A program made the position numbers and the translations under genes. A stretch of 64,000 nt of DNA from Bacteroidota bacterium (GTDB taxonomy: Bacteria; Bacteroidota; Bacteroidia; Bacteroidales; VadinHA17). Location of the stretch: assembly GCA_016718875.1 (NCBI GenBank), contig JADKBL010000011.1:1-64000 (forward strand), read 5' to 3'. Under the pieces are notes generated by a model. That model did not search any database and was not told the origin of the DNA. It saw only the letters and a program-made list of their open reading frames with translations. Shown one piece after another: positions 9,759-18,525 of this stretch (its first letter is position 1; each line of letters opens with the position of its first letter).

Positions 9759-9790
9759 AAAAAAAAGCCGATGGAGGTTATCCAGCGGCT
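9757..9790 (-). terminator. Rho-independent terminator downstream of the DUF2807 gene
   Basis: On the minus strand a stem pairs AGCCG with CGGCT (9786-9790 with 9766-9770) and continues with TGGA/TCCA around a five-base loop; a T-tract of about ten follows. This is a complete intrinsic terminator 34 bases after the stop of the DUF2807 gene and just before the pgi promoter. Confidence 0.75.
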
Positions 9791-9823
9791 CATAATAAAT
9801 GGGTAATATATATTGAATAATAA

Positions 9824-10542
9824 CTATCTTTTATGAATGCTTCCTGCACTGGAAGAATGTGCATCTACATACTTAGGATTTCCTGAATAATGAACATCGC
9901 CTGCACTGGAAGCCCTTGCCTGAAGTTTTTCAGTTACATTAATATCTGCATCACCTGCACTTGAAACGTTAACCTCTGCCTCACGTACCTTAAGATCGGC
10001 TGCATTAAGATTACCTGCACTGCTCAGGTCTGCTTCAAGAACATCTGCCTCGCCGGTAAGAGTTACATCTCCCGAACTGCTGATATCCACTTCTATATCT
10101 TTTGCATAAACTTCAAGTTTAATATCACCTGCGCTGCTGGCATCAATTTCGATTTCATCGGTCTTAACGGGTGTTTCTCCAATTACATCCCCTGCACTTG
10201 TAGCTTTCACTGAGCTGATTTCTTTCATTGTAACATACACCTTTTTCTCTCCGGCATCCCTGATATTTGCCTCAGTATAGACATGGAGTACATCACCTTC
10301 TATTTCTGTTAAAATATATTCATGAAGGTTCTCATCAGCCTCAACTCTTATCGATTGATTATTACCCTGTTTAAGGTAAACATCAATTCCGGTACTGACT
10401 TTTATTCCGGAAAATGATCCGGCTTCTCTCTCTTTTGTAACAACCTTATTGTTCCCGTGAACGGTTTTTCTGTTCTGTGCCTGGCAGGTAACAGCAATTG
10501 ACAGGATGAGAATGGCAGCGGTAATAAAACTTAGTTTTTCAT
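9824..10542 (-). CDS. DUF2807 head-domain (GIN) secreted protein (frameshifted at its start)
   Basis: A secreted right-handed beta-structure protein of the DUF2807 / 'putative auto-transporter adhesin, head GIN domain' family; its function is unknown. About 239 residues: a signal peptide (KLSFITAAILILSIAVTCQA), then a DUF2807 domain whose second half repeats the motif SSAGD about every 20 residues (six or more times). The uninterrupted frame has no usable start codon. An ATG at 10542 followed by a five-A run (T at 10535-10539 on the plus strand) would give the expected MKKLSF start if one A were restored, so I place the start there. A terminator follows the gene. It lies 85 bases after the ABC permease. 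Confidence 0.8.
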
Positions 10543-10627
10543 CTTTTATCTTTTTATTGATCTTTAATTTCTGTTATAAAGACACAATAAAATCAGATAT
10601 GATGCATACCAGAAAGAATTTTTTCTG

Positions 10628-11770
10628 TTAATGCCATTTAAAGATCTTCAGTCCTGCAGCAAAAAATATTATTCCGGTTAGTGTAAGAATTAGAATTGGG
10701 AGGGCTACCTGGCTGTATCCGGCACCTTCATTGAATATGCTCCTGATTCCGTCTGCAAGCATTGTCAACGGCATGTTTTTGATAACCGGCACTGCCCATT
10801 CGGGGAAATTCTGGTAACTGAAGAAAATACCTGATAATACCATCATTGGTGTAACCACAAAATTTATTATCCCATTCCCGACTTCTGTGTTGGCGGTGTG
10901 TGATGAAACAAGAACCGCTATGCCTGAAAATGCGATATTTCCTGCAATAAAGATCAGCACAAGTGCAACCAGATCTCCCTGTATTTTCATTTTAAATGCA
11001 ACAAGGGCAAACAGGAGGAGTATCATTGCTTCGATCAGATTCATTGTAAACCTGACAGATATCAGTGCTATCAGGAAATGCGATTTTTTCATCGGGGTGG
11101 CTACCATTCTTCTGAGAAGCTTTTTCGAGCGTTTTTCAATGATGCCGTAGCTGATACCCCACATGCACGACATCATTACACCAAGTGCAAGAAGCCCCGG
11201 GACAAAGAAATCGATATATCTTGTTCCTGTTACGGTGAGGGGTTTGATCTCGGAACTGCTTTTCTCTGTAAGAATTCTCCCTTCGCCTATAATGCTGCTG
11301 AGTTTTAGATATGTAAGCTCAGCATCAGCATTCATGGGATCAAAATGGTATTCGGTTTTCCCATCTCTGCCGGTAATTAATACGTTAATAGTACCTCTTT
11401 TCAGAAGTATCATAGCCTCATCCCATTTCATATCATAAAAAAGGAAGATTGAATTCCCAAGCTTGTCATCCTTGATTATATATTTCCATTTCCATTCCTC
11501 ATTCTTTTCCGAACTGTTTATTTCGCAGGAATTTTCAAGGAAAGCGGTAATAACAGAATCTCCCTGATGACCTGAAATTTGTTCTGCCGTATCAATTATC
11601 GCTATTTTGCGGATTACATCGGCCTTTTTTGCAAAGGCAACACCAAGTCCGAGAGCCATCAGAATAGGGAAGAGGATTCCCCAGAAAAGAACACCCGGTT
11701 CGCGAATTATCTCACGAAACAGTGCTATGAACAGATGCCATAACTGTGTCAGGCTTAACCACCTATTCAT
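10628..11770 (-). CDS. ABC-2 type transporter permease
   Basis: A 380-residue ABC-2 family export permease. One membrane helix lies at about residues 22-45 (EPGVLFWGILFPILMALGLG), then an extracytoplasmic segment of about 140 residues, and five further helices in the C-terminal half, including the conserved FFVPGLLALGVMMSCMWG region. The start overlaps the end of the ATPase gene by eight bases, so the two form one transporter. The substrate cannot be told; close relatives include drug and polysaccharide exporters. It is the last gene before the separate DUF2807 gene. Confidence 0.88.
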   Translation of the reverse strand: MNRWLSLTQLWHLFIALFREIIREPGVLFWGILFPILMALGLGVAFAKKADVIRKIAIIDTAEQISGHQGDSVITAFLENSCEINSSEKNEEWKWKYIIKDDKLGNSIFLFYDMKWDEAMILLKRGTINVLITGRDGKTEYHFDPMNADAELTYLKLSSIIGEGRILTEKSSSEIKPLTVTGTRYIDFFVPGLLALGVMMSCMWGISYGIIEKRSKKLLRRMVATPMKKSHFLIALISVRFTMNLIEAMILLLFALVAFKMKIQGDLVALVLIFIAGNIAFSGIAVLVSSHTANTEVGNGIINFVVTPMMVLSGIFFSYQNFPEWAVPVIKNMPLTMLADGIRSIFNEGAGYSQVALPILILTLTGIIFFAAGLKIFKWH

Positions 11771-12698
11771 TGATTTTCCTCCCGGTTAGTGTAACGAAAA
11801 GATCATCAAGAGTTTTTCTCCGGCATTCCATGTGTTTAAGCGAATTATTCCTCGACTTCATGTATGACATAAACAAAGGCAATTCTGATTCGAAATTCTT
11901 AAGTGAGATAAAGCCCTTTCCGGGGGAGTCACCTGAATGAATAGTGAAAGGCAGTTCCTGTGAAGATAAGTCAAGTGAATCAAGAGGTTTTTCGGCAGTA
12001 AATTCGACAACCTTTTCAGATGTATCATCCTCAAGAAGTTGCTGTAGAGTACCCTCCTTCAGGATTGTGCCATTATCCATAATAACAATATAATCACACA
12101 GATACTCTGCCTCCTCCATGTAGTGGGTTGTAAGTATCATAGAAGTCTCCTCCTTCTTCTTGAGCGAGTGGAGGATTTCCCAGATCTCCCTTCTCGCATT
12201 CGGATCCAGTCCTGTTGTTGGTTCATCAAGAAGGAGTATTGCAGGATTGTTTAAAAGGGCAATACCAATTGCCAGCCTTTGCTTCTGTCCGCCGGAGAGA
12301 TTGACAACATATGATTTTCTTTTCTCTTCGAGGCCAACAATTTTTATTATCTCTTCAACTTTTTCCATTCCCAGATCAAAGAACCCCGCAAAGAGACGAA
12401 GTGTTTCTGTTACCCTCAGTTTCTCAATGAAATGGTTCTCCTGAAGAGACAATCCAAGAATACGGTGTAATTCATCCTCATTGCCTTTCCACTTTTTCCC
12501 CATTATGGTTATCTCACCTCTGTCAGGTTTCTGTATTCCCTCAATCATCTCAACAAGGGTGGTTTTACCGGCTCCGTTTGGTCCGAGCAGTGCTATAAAC
12601 TTCCCTTTTGGTATGGAAAGATTAATACCCTTTACAGCCTGAACCGTCTTGAAGGATTTCCAGACGTTTTTTACTTCGATAACGTTGTTTGGGAGCAT
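11763..12698 (-). CDS. ABC transporter ATP-binding protein
   Basis: A 311-residue ATPase of the ABC-2/DrrA-CcmA type that powers the permease encoded just downstream. Walker A GPNGAGKTTL is near residue 38, the signature LSGGQKQRL near 139, Walker B ILLLDEPTTGLD near 157, and the H-loop LTTHYMEEAEYL near 195. The C-terminal 80 residues form the usual accessory domain. It starts two bases after the upp stop and overlaps the permease by eight, so it is co-transcribed with both. Confidence 0.93.
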   Translation of the reverse strand: MLPNNVIEVKNVWKSFKTVQAVKGINLSIPKGKFIALLGPNGAGKTTLVEMIEGIQKPDRGEITIMGKKWKGNEDELHRILGLSLQENHFIEKLRVTETLRLFAGFFDLGMEKVEEIIKIVGLEEKRKSYVVNLSGGQKQRLAIGIALLNNPAILLLDEPTTGLDPNARREIWEILHSLKKKEETSMILTTHYMEEAEYLCDYIVIMDNGTILKEGTLQQLLEDDTSEKVVEFTAEKPLDSLDLSSQELPFTIHSGDSPGKGFISLKNFESELPLFMSYMKSRNNSLKHMECRRKTLDDLFVTLTGRKINE

Positions 12699-12700
12699 AG

Positions 12701-13321
12701 TTATTTTGTTCCGAAGAGTCTGTCACCGGCATCACCTAAACCGGGGACGATATATCCGTTTTCATTAAGCTTTTCATCAAGCCCGGCAATAAAGATCTGA
12801 ACATCAGGATGATCCTTTGTTATTCGGTTAATCCCTTCAGGAGCACCAACAATGCAAACAAGTTTAATACTTTTAGCGCCATGATCCTTTAAGACCTTGA
12901 TTGCATCTGATGAGCTGCCTCCTGTTGCAAGCATGGGATCGAGGACCATCACAATTGATTCTGTTATATTTTCAGGGAACTTAGAATAATATGTCATGGG
13001 CTTCAGGGTATCATGATCGCGGTAGATTCCAATATGACCAATCCTGACATTGGGTATCAGGTCTGAAATGCCATCAACCATTCCCAGTCCAGCTCTCAGC
13101 ACAGGTACAAGAACTATATCGACTGCAAGTTCTTCTGTCTTGCATTGACCAACAGGTGTTTCGACAATCACACTTCTGACTGGGAGGTCCCTTGTAATCT
13201 CATAAGCCATTAATCCGGCAATCTCCTTGAGGGTTTCACGGAACTCCTTGGTGGCTGTCTCCTTTTTTCTGAGTCTGGCCAGTTTATGCGTAAGCAGCGG
13301 ATGTTTGAGAATGTTCAGCAT
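12701..13321 (-). CDS. upp: Uracil phosphoribosyltransferase
   Basis: A 206-residue type I phosphoribosyltransferase making UMP from uracil and PRPP in pyrimidine salvage. The PRPP loop VLDPMLATGGSSSDAI is near residue 126, and the uracil-binding C-terminal PGLGDAGDRLFGT is present. The length is standard. It lies 14 bases after the methyltransferase gene and two bases before the ABC ATPase gene. The operon mixes unrelated functions, so little can be inferred from it. Confidence 0.96.
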   Translation of the reverse strand: MLNILKHPLLTHKLARLRKKETATKEFRETLKEIAGLMAYEITRDLPVRSVIVETPVGQCKTEELAVDIVLVPVLRAGLGMVDGISDLIPNVRIGHIGIYRDHDTLKPMTYYSKFPENITESIVMVLDPMLATGGSSSDAIKVLKDHGAKSIKLVCIVGAPEGINRITKDHPDVQIFIAGLDEKLNENGYIVPGLGDAGDRLFGTK

Positions 13322-13335
13322 TGTAATTTTAATTA

Positions 13336-14172
13336 TCAGGCAGCACGCTTACACCCTGTAAAAACATGGTATTGCTGCTTATTTAGTAAATACAGATTTA
13401 TCCTGGCATTGAGAACATAGAAAATCCTGAATGCAACATTCTGAAGAAATGATTCTCTCTTTATTTTCGGGAGCCAGTTTTTATACATGGTCCATCCTTT
13501 CTTTATACTTTCAGAAATATCTTCACTTCTGAATATCTCCAGATCCGTTTTTTTAAACTCTTCATGATACTGATTGTGGTTCCAGAAATGATGTGACATA
13601 GAATTACCCCATAATCTCATCCTGACTTTTCTTGGTTTTGTGAGAATATCGGCAATAAGAAACTGACCACCCGGTTTCAAAACCCTGTGTACCTCTTTCA
13701 GGAAAGCAGTTTTATCTGGATAGTGAAATGCGCTTTCAATGTTGAGCAGGACATCTACCGATGAGGAAGGAATATTCTTCATATCCTGAGCATCATCAAC
13801 TATGAATGTGACTTTTTCTGCATTCATCCTTTCTTTTTCACTGATGGCAATTTCTATATTGGCCATGTTGAGATCTATACCTGTAATTTTTGAAGGATTG
13901 AATTTCTGCCAGATATATAACGACTGAACGCCATTTCCACATCCGATTTCAACTACTTCCTTGTTTTCAATAGGATCGAGCAATGAAATGCAATAATCGG
14001 TAAGGTTTGATTGTGCTTTTACAAAACTGTCGGACTCACTCACAAAAAAAGGATAATGGAGCATGGTATATCCATTATTGAGTCTTTTAAGAGCCATATT
14101 CATTGACTCGTAATACTGATTTTTGGTAAAACCGGTTCCGGAGAGTTTAAATATTTTTTTAAACAAATTCAT
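13336..14172 (-). CDS. Class I SAM-dependent methyltransferase
   Basis: About 278 residues with a class I methyltransferase fold. Motif I is VVEIGCGNGVQSLYI, the acidic loop after beta-2 is ITGIDLNMANIEIA, motif II is VTFIVDDAQDMKNIP, and the post-motif is VLKPGGQFLIADIL. The closest resemblance is to the UbiE/sterol or polyketide O-methyltransferase group; the substrate is unknown. I chose the internal ATG at 14172 (MNLFKKIFKLSG) because the 19 residues upstream of it look like untranslated leader; a longer form from 14229 is possible. It follows lysS closely on the same strand. Confidence 0.82.
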   Translation of the reverse strand: MNLFKKIFKLSGTGFTKNQYYESMNMALKRLNNGYTMLHYPFFVSESDSFVKAQSNLTDYCISLLDPIENKEVVEIGCGNGVQSLYIWQKFNPSKITGIDLNMANIEIAISEKERMNAEKVTFIVDDAQDMKNIPSSSVDVLLNIESAFHYPDKTAFLKEVHRVLKPGGQFLIADILTKPRKVRMRLWGNSMSHHFWNHNQYHEEFKKTDLEIFRSEDISESIKKGWTMYKNWLPKIKRESFLQNVAFRIFYVLNARINLYLLNKQQYHVFTGCKRAA

Positions 14173-14232
14173 AATACTCAGATTATTGTCAGAAAATGTA
14201 ACCACGTTCCGGATTTTCCGGAATCTCAAATT

Positions 14233-15960
14233 TTAAATCAACCACGCCTTAACATCATCCTGAGTTGGATTCTGCAATCCGAGTTTGTTTTTTTTGTTAA
14301 ATCCACAAAGATCCTGGTGGAGTTTAGTATGTTTCTCAACCTCTTTTAGTTTCTCAACTGTTGTAAAACCAAGTTTTTTTAATGGTTCTATCCATTCCTG
14401 AGGGATCCCTTTTTCAGTATATTTTTCATCGGAATCAGCTGAAGGAGCTTTCTTTTCCGGTTTCATCTGCGGAAAGAGAAGGACGTCCTGTATTGAAGCC
14501 TGGTTTGTAAGCAGCATTGCAAGTCTGTCTATCCCCATACCCATACCTGATGTGGGAGGCATCCCATATTCCAGGGCTCTTACAAAATCGAGATCTATGA
14601 ACATTGCTTCATCATCACCTTTTTCGGAGAGTTTAAGCTGATCCTGGAACCGGTCCATCTGATCTATAGGATCGTTTAACTCAGAATATGCATTTGCAAT
14701 CTCCTTTGAGTTGATAAACAATTCGAACCTTTCTGTCACACCTGGTTTGCTTCTGTGCTTTTTGGTAAGAGGAGATGTCTCAGTTGGATAATCAATTATG
14801 AATGTAGGCTGAATGAGACTATGTTCGCATTTCTCACCGAAAATTGCATCGATAAGTTTTCCTTTACCCATAGTTTTATCATGAGCAACACCCAGTTTAT
14901 TGCATACTATTACCAGTTCCTCTTCTGTCATACCTGATATGTCGATACCGGTATTCTCCTTAATCGAATCAAGCATTGTAATTCTTTTGAATGGTGTTTT
15001 GAGACTAATTGTCTTATCTCCAAAAACGATATCTGTTTTTCCATGAAGGTCGAGAGCAGCTTTCTGTATGATTTCTTCTGTGAAACTCATCATCCATTCA
15101 TAATCCTTATAGGCTATATAGATCTCCATAACTGTGAACTCCGGGTTATGTGTCCGGTCCATTCCTTCATTACGGAAGTCTTTGGCAAATTCATATACTC
15201 CCTCAAACCCGCCAACTATTAAACGCTTAAGATACAGCTCATTGGCTATTCTTAAATAAAGAGGAATATCGAGTGCATTATGATGAGTTTTAAATGGTCT
15301 GGCTGTTGCTCCGCCAGGAATTGGCTGTAGTATTGGAGTTTCAACTTCGAGGTAACCTTTTGAGTTGAAGAGCTCACGCATCGATTGTATTATCTGTGTT
15401 CTTTTCCTGAAAACATCCCTTACACCCGGATTTACAATAAGGTCCACATATCTCTGCCGGTACTTCATTTCAGGATCGGTAACAGCATCGAAAAAGATAC
15501 CATCCTTTTCCTTTACAACAGGCAGGGGACGTATCGATTTGCACAACACAGTAAATTCATCCACGTGTACCGTTGTTTCGCCCATCTGGGTTTTGAAAAC
15601 CCGTCCTTTTACCCCAATAATATCGCCAATATCAAGCAGGTGCTTGAACACGGTGTTGTACATGGTTTTATCTTCACCGGGGCATATATCGTCGCGACGA
15701 ACATAAACCTGTATCCTGCCCGATGAATCCATAATTTCAGCAAAAGAGGCATTGCCCATTATTCGCCGGCTCATTATGCGACCGGCCAGAGTCACTTCCT
15801 GGAAATTATTCAGTGCAGGATCGTATTCGTCAAGGATCTTCTGTGCAAAAATGTTTGTCTTGAATTCAGCAGCAGGATAAGGATCGATACCGATTTTACG
15901 GAGTTCAGCGAGAGAATTTCTTCTTATCTGCTCCTGTTCACTTAAATGCATATTACTCAT
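14233..15960 (-). CDS. lysS: Lysyl-tRNA synthetase (class II)
   Basis: A class II LysRS of about 575 residues. The N-terminal OB-fold anticodon-binding domain (about 50-150) is followed by the catalytic core with motif 2 GMDRTHNPEFTVMEIY and motif 3 GMGIDRLAMLLT. About 70 extra C-terminal residues beyond the E. coli protein are typical of Bacteroidota. The start is taken at the ATG of MSNMHLSEQ, because the -7 box TATCTTTG at 15979-15986 overlaps the longer TTG-initiated frame. It is the promoter-proximal gene of a run with the methyltransferase, upp and ABC genes. Confidence 0.96.
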   Translation of the reverse strand: MSNMHLSEQEQIRRNSLAELRKIGIDPYPAAEFKTNIFAQKILDEYDPALNNFQEVTLAGRIMSRRIMGNASFAEIMDSSGRIQVYVRRDDICPGEDKTMYNTVFKHLLDIGDIIGVKGRVFKTQMGETTVHVDEFTVLCKSIRPLPVVKEKDGIFFDAVTDPEMKYRQRYVDLIVNPGVRDVFRKRTQIIQSMRELFNSKGYLEVETPILQPIPGGATARPFKTHHNALDIPLYLRIANELYLKRLIVGGFEGVYEFAKDFRNEGMDRTHNPEFTVMEIYIAYKDYEWMMSFTEEIIQKAALDLHGKTDIVFGDKTISLKTPFKRITMLDSIKENTGIDISGMTEEELVIVCNKLGVAHDKTMGKGKLIDAIFGEKCEHSLIQPTFIIDYPTETSPLTKKHRSKPGVTERFELFINSKEIANAYSELNDPIDQMDRFQDQLKLSEKGDDEAMFIDLDFVRALEYGMPPTSGMGMGIDRLAMLLTNQASIQDVLLFPQMKPEKKAPSADSDEKYTEKGIPQEWIEPLKKLGFTTVEKLKEVEKHTKLHQDLCGFNKKNKLGLQNPTQDDVKAWLI

Positions 15961-15978
15961 TGTAATCAAAAATTTCTG

Positions 15979-15986
15979 CAAAGATA
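15979..15986 (-). promoter_or_regulatory. -7 box of lysS (TATCTTTG on the minus strand)
   Basis: TATCTTTG on the minus strand fits TAnnTTTG and lies about 19 bases upstream of the chosen lysS ATG, implying a very short leader. This supports the internal ATG start over the longer TTG reading. Confidence 0.5.
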
Positions 15987-16006
15987 GAAAAATGGTTGAT
16001 ACCGGA

Positions 16007-17182
16007 TCATACTGCCAGAGGAGGTATCATATTTATGGCACTGGTCGGGCAAATTACAGCACAAGCACCACAACCCACGCATTTCTTTTGGTCAATTTCA
16101 GGAGTCATAAGGAGCAGCCTGGAGGCAGGTACAATTTTAACAGCATTATATTTACAGGCTGCCATGCAGCGGTCACATTCCTTGTTATGTGCCAGAAGAC
16201 ATTCTTTATAATTAACCACTGCAGAACCCATGAATATTATCTTTTTCGCATCAGGACTGAAATGTGTTATACTGCCTGTCGGACAAACAGAACTGCAGAG
16301 ATTACATGTTTCAAGGCAGTATCCGTCTCCGAAATTTATCTCAGGTGTCATCCATGATGTGAGATCACTGTAATCGGTATGATTTGTAATAATATTTGTG
16401 GGACATGACTTGATGCAGTTCCCGCACCGGATACATAAAGTATTGAATGTTGCAGGCTCAACTGAGGCCGGAGGGCGTATATATTGTGATCGTGAAGGAC
16501 TTATCAGTTTCGGGAGTACAAAGCCTGAAATCAAACCCAGACCCGATGCCAGAAAGAATCGCCTTGCAGGTGAATATGGATCGCTTTCCTGAGGCTTCCG
16601 TCGGATCAGCCGGGATGTTCTTCTTCTGATATCTGTCAGAAGGTCCTGCAGACCTCCAAGCGGGCAAATTCTGCTGCACCAGATATCAGGGAAAATATAA
16701 TTGACAGCAAGCAACAGCGGAAACCCTGATAATGAGAGAATTGTGACAAATGATAAGTCACCTGATAAGATTGAAAAGGTGCCATGAAAAATAGCAAGCG
16801 GATCGAGAAGGATTAAAAGCGGAATCCCTGCGAAGGCTGCTGCCAGTGATATTAATGCCAGCCAGGATCCGACAGCAGGCATCTTTTTATGAATGGAGAC
16901 TTTGGTCCTGCTGATTCCCGAAATTTTATCACAGCAAAATCCTGCAGGGCACATATAACGGCAAAAAAAGCGGTTTTTGAATATCACCACAAGCAATACC
17001 GCTGTTCCAAGAAGATTAAGTACAACAAATGATTTAAGAATAATTATGGAGTTGAGCATAATAAAAGGACTGGTCCATACAAAAATGCCCGTCAATCCTT
17101 TCAGTCCCAGTGGCAGAGCCATAAAGAATGCAGCAAGCGTTGAAGCAATGCGTACAGTTTCAGATTTTAAGACAATTTTCAT
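16007..17182 (-). CDS. Membrane polyferredoxin (4Fe-4S, NapH/CcoG-like)
   Basis: A 391-residue membrane iron-sulfur protein, probably passing electrons between a periplasmic partner and the membrane pool. The N-terminal half has about five membrane helices and two short cysteine pairs (CRYMCPAGFCC and CSRICPLGG), as in NapH-like proteins. The C-terminal half carries several 4Fe-4S motifs: CIRCGNCIKSCP, CLETCNLCSSVCP, CDRCMAACK and CVGCGACAVICP. An internal ARRFFLASG before a hydrophobic stretch (about 205-230) resembles a Tat signal inside the protein. It overlaps the end of the FAD oxidoreductase gene by four bases, so the two are likely partners. Confidence 0.85.
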   Translation of the reverse strand: MKIVLKSETVRIASTLAAFFMALPLGLKGLTGIFVWTSPFIMLNSIIILKSFVVLNLLGTAVLLVVIFKNRFFCRYMCPAGFCCDKISGISRTKVSIHKKMPAVGSWLALISLAAAFAGIPLLILLDPLAIFHGTFSILSGDLSFVTILSLSGFPLLLAVNYIFPDIWCSRICPLGGLQDLLTDIRRRTSRLIRRKPQESDPYSPARRFFLASGLGLISGFVLPKLISPSRSQYIRPPASVEPATFNTLCIRCGNCIKSCPTNIITNHTDYSDLTSWMTPEINFGDGYCLETCNLCSSVCPTGSITHFSPDAKKIIFMGSAVVNYKECLLAHNKECDRCMAACKYNAVKIVPASRLLLMTPEIDQKKCVGCGACAVICPTSAINMIPPLAV

Positions 17183-18525
17183 CCCAGCCAGGCACCCTGA
17201 CTAACAAGCAGTTCTTTCAACCTGCCTGTGTCAATATCCCTCACCCTTTTATTCTCTTTTACTGCAAGTGCTGCTGCGGCTCCGGCTCCATGACCAGTAA
17301 CAAGGCATGTTCCGATTATCCTGGTGTCTTCAACAAGCTCTTTTTCAAAGCAGAAGCAACGGCCTGCGGCAAGAAGATTCTCAGTTTTCTTTGGCAAAAG
17401 GGACCGGTATGGTATTTGCCAGAGAGGCCTGTTTTCAGCTTTTACAGCTTTTCCTTTATACATCATTGTTGTCCAGGCTCCGCTGATACCAATGACGTCC
17501 TTAAAATTTTTATAGGTCATTGAATCCTCAAGAGTCAGTCGGTATTCGCCATCAAGAATCCTTGACATTCTTACACCAAGTTGTGATGCCGTATCAAGAA
17601 GGAAGACATCTTCATAGCCCGGTGTGCTTTTTATTTTCTGAACACTCTCCCAGATTTCTTTCCGGTATTTCATCTGAAGCTTTGAGAGTGTGATAATATC
17701 GGTACCGTTCTGATCATTATCTCCGTGCATATTGACCCAGTTGACACCCCTGATAGGAGTTTCACCTCCAAGGTCGGGTTTGGGATCCGTGATTATTCCT
17801 GGCTTGATATGGTCAATATTTCCCAGCCGGTGAACAAGTCCGATATGATAATTCATCATATCATAGTTTTCTCCTGCCAGATTGAAGATATCTCCGTCGC
17901 CTGTGCAGTCGATAACTACTTTAGCAAGGATTGCCATTCTTCCGGATTTATTTTCCAGTATAACCCCTCTTATAGTCTTTCCGTCCATAATCACATTTGA
18001 GGCCCAGGTGTGGTATATCATTTTCACACCTGACTCCATTATCATTTCATCCAACACATATTTACCGGCTTCCGGATCTATAACAGGATTTATTTCAAAT
18101 ATCGACATACCAAGCTTTTTAAGCCGGTCCGACATTTCACCTCCTATTCCGAAGATAACCTGCTTCCTGCGGTTATTTTTGTCGACAGCATGGGTAGACA
18201 GGAGCGGCAGAACAAGTCCTCCTGTCCACAAGCCTCCGAGATGATTATACCTTTCAACAAGGTATGTCTCTGCACCGGCCCTGCTTGCAGCAATTGCCGC
18301 GGCTGCTCCCGCTGGTCCTCCGCCTATTACAAGTACATCTGTCTCAGCAAATACCGGGATTTTTCTTTCTGGTTCAGTTATAGTCTTTCCTCCGGAATAA
18401 GGCAAGGCTGCGGTACTGTTTTTCTCAACAGGTTCAGAAGACTCAATCTTTCTTTTACATGACAGGCCAAGTGTAAGAGCCCCTCCAGCTATTGCTGTCC
18501 TGGTAATAAAATCTCGTCTTTTCAT
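17179..18525 (-). CDS. Tat-exported FAD-dependent oxidoreductase
   Basis: A 448-residue FAD-dependent oxidoreductase (PF12831-like group). It opens with a twin-arginine signal (KRRDFITRTAIAGGALTLG) ending near a cysteine that might be lipidated, though the lipobox is poor. The dinucleotide-binding motif GGGPAG is at 68-73 and VVIDCTGDGD about 130 residues later. The C-terminal ENLLAAGRCFCFEKELVEDTR closes the FAD site. The substrate is unknown. Its start overlaps the aminotransferase stop by one base (TAATG) and its end overlaps the polyferredoxin by four, suggesting an envelope redox pair. Confidence 0.85.
   Translation of the reverse strand: MKRRDFITRTAIAGGALTLGLSCKRKIESSEPVEKNSTAALPYSGGKTITEPERKIPVFAETDVLVIGGGPAGAAAAIAASRAGAETYLVERYNHLGGLWTGGLVLPLLSTHAVDKNNRRKQVIFGIGGEMSDRLKKLGMSIFEINPVIDPEAGKYVLDEMIMESGVKMIYHTWASNVIMDGKTIRGVILENKSGRMAILAKVVIDCTGDGDIFNLAGENYDMMNYHIGLVHRLGNIDHIKPGIITDPKPDLGGETPIRGVNWVNMHGDNDQNGTDIITLSKLQMKYRKEIWESVQKIKSTPGYEDVFLLDTASQLGVRMSRILDGEYRLTLEDSMTYKNFKDVIGISGAWTTMMYKGKAVKAENRPLWQIPYRSLLPKKTENLLAAGRCFCFEKELVEDTRIIGTCLVTGHGAGAAAALAVKENKRVRDIDTGRLKELLVSQGAWLG

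Noticed and set aside
15365..15726. Overlapping antisense open frames within lysS
   Set aside because: They oppose a conserved synthetase and show no coding signs of their own.
16007..18525. Nitrate reductase (nap) or ccoG cluster
   Set aside because: No nap catalytic subunit or cytochrome oxidase genes are nearby; only the general membrane-ferredoxin layout is shared.
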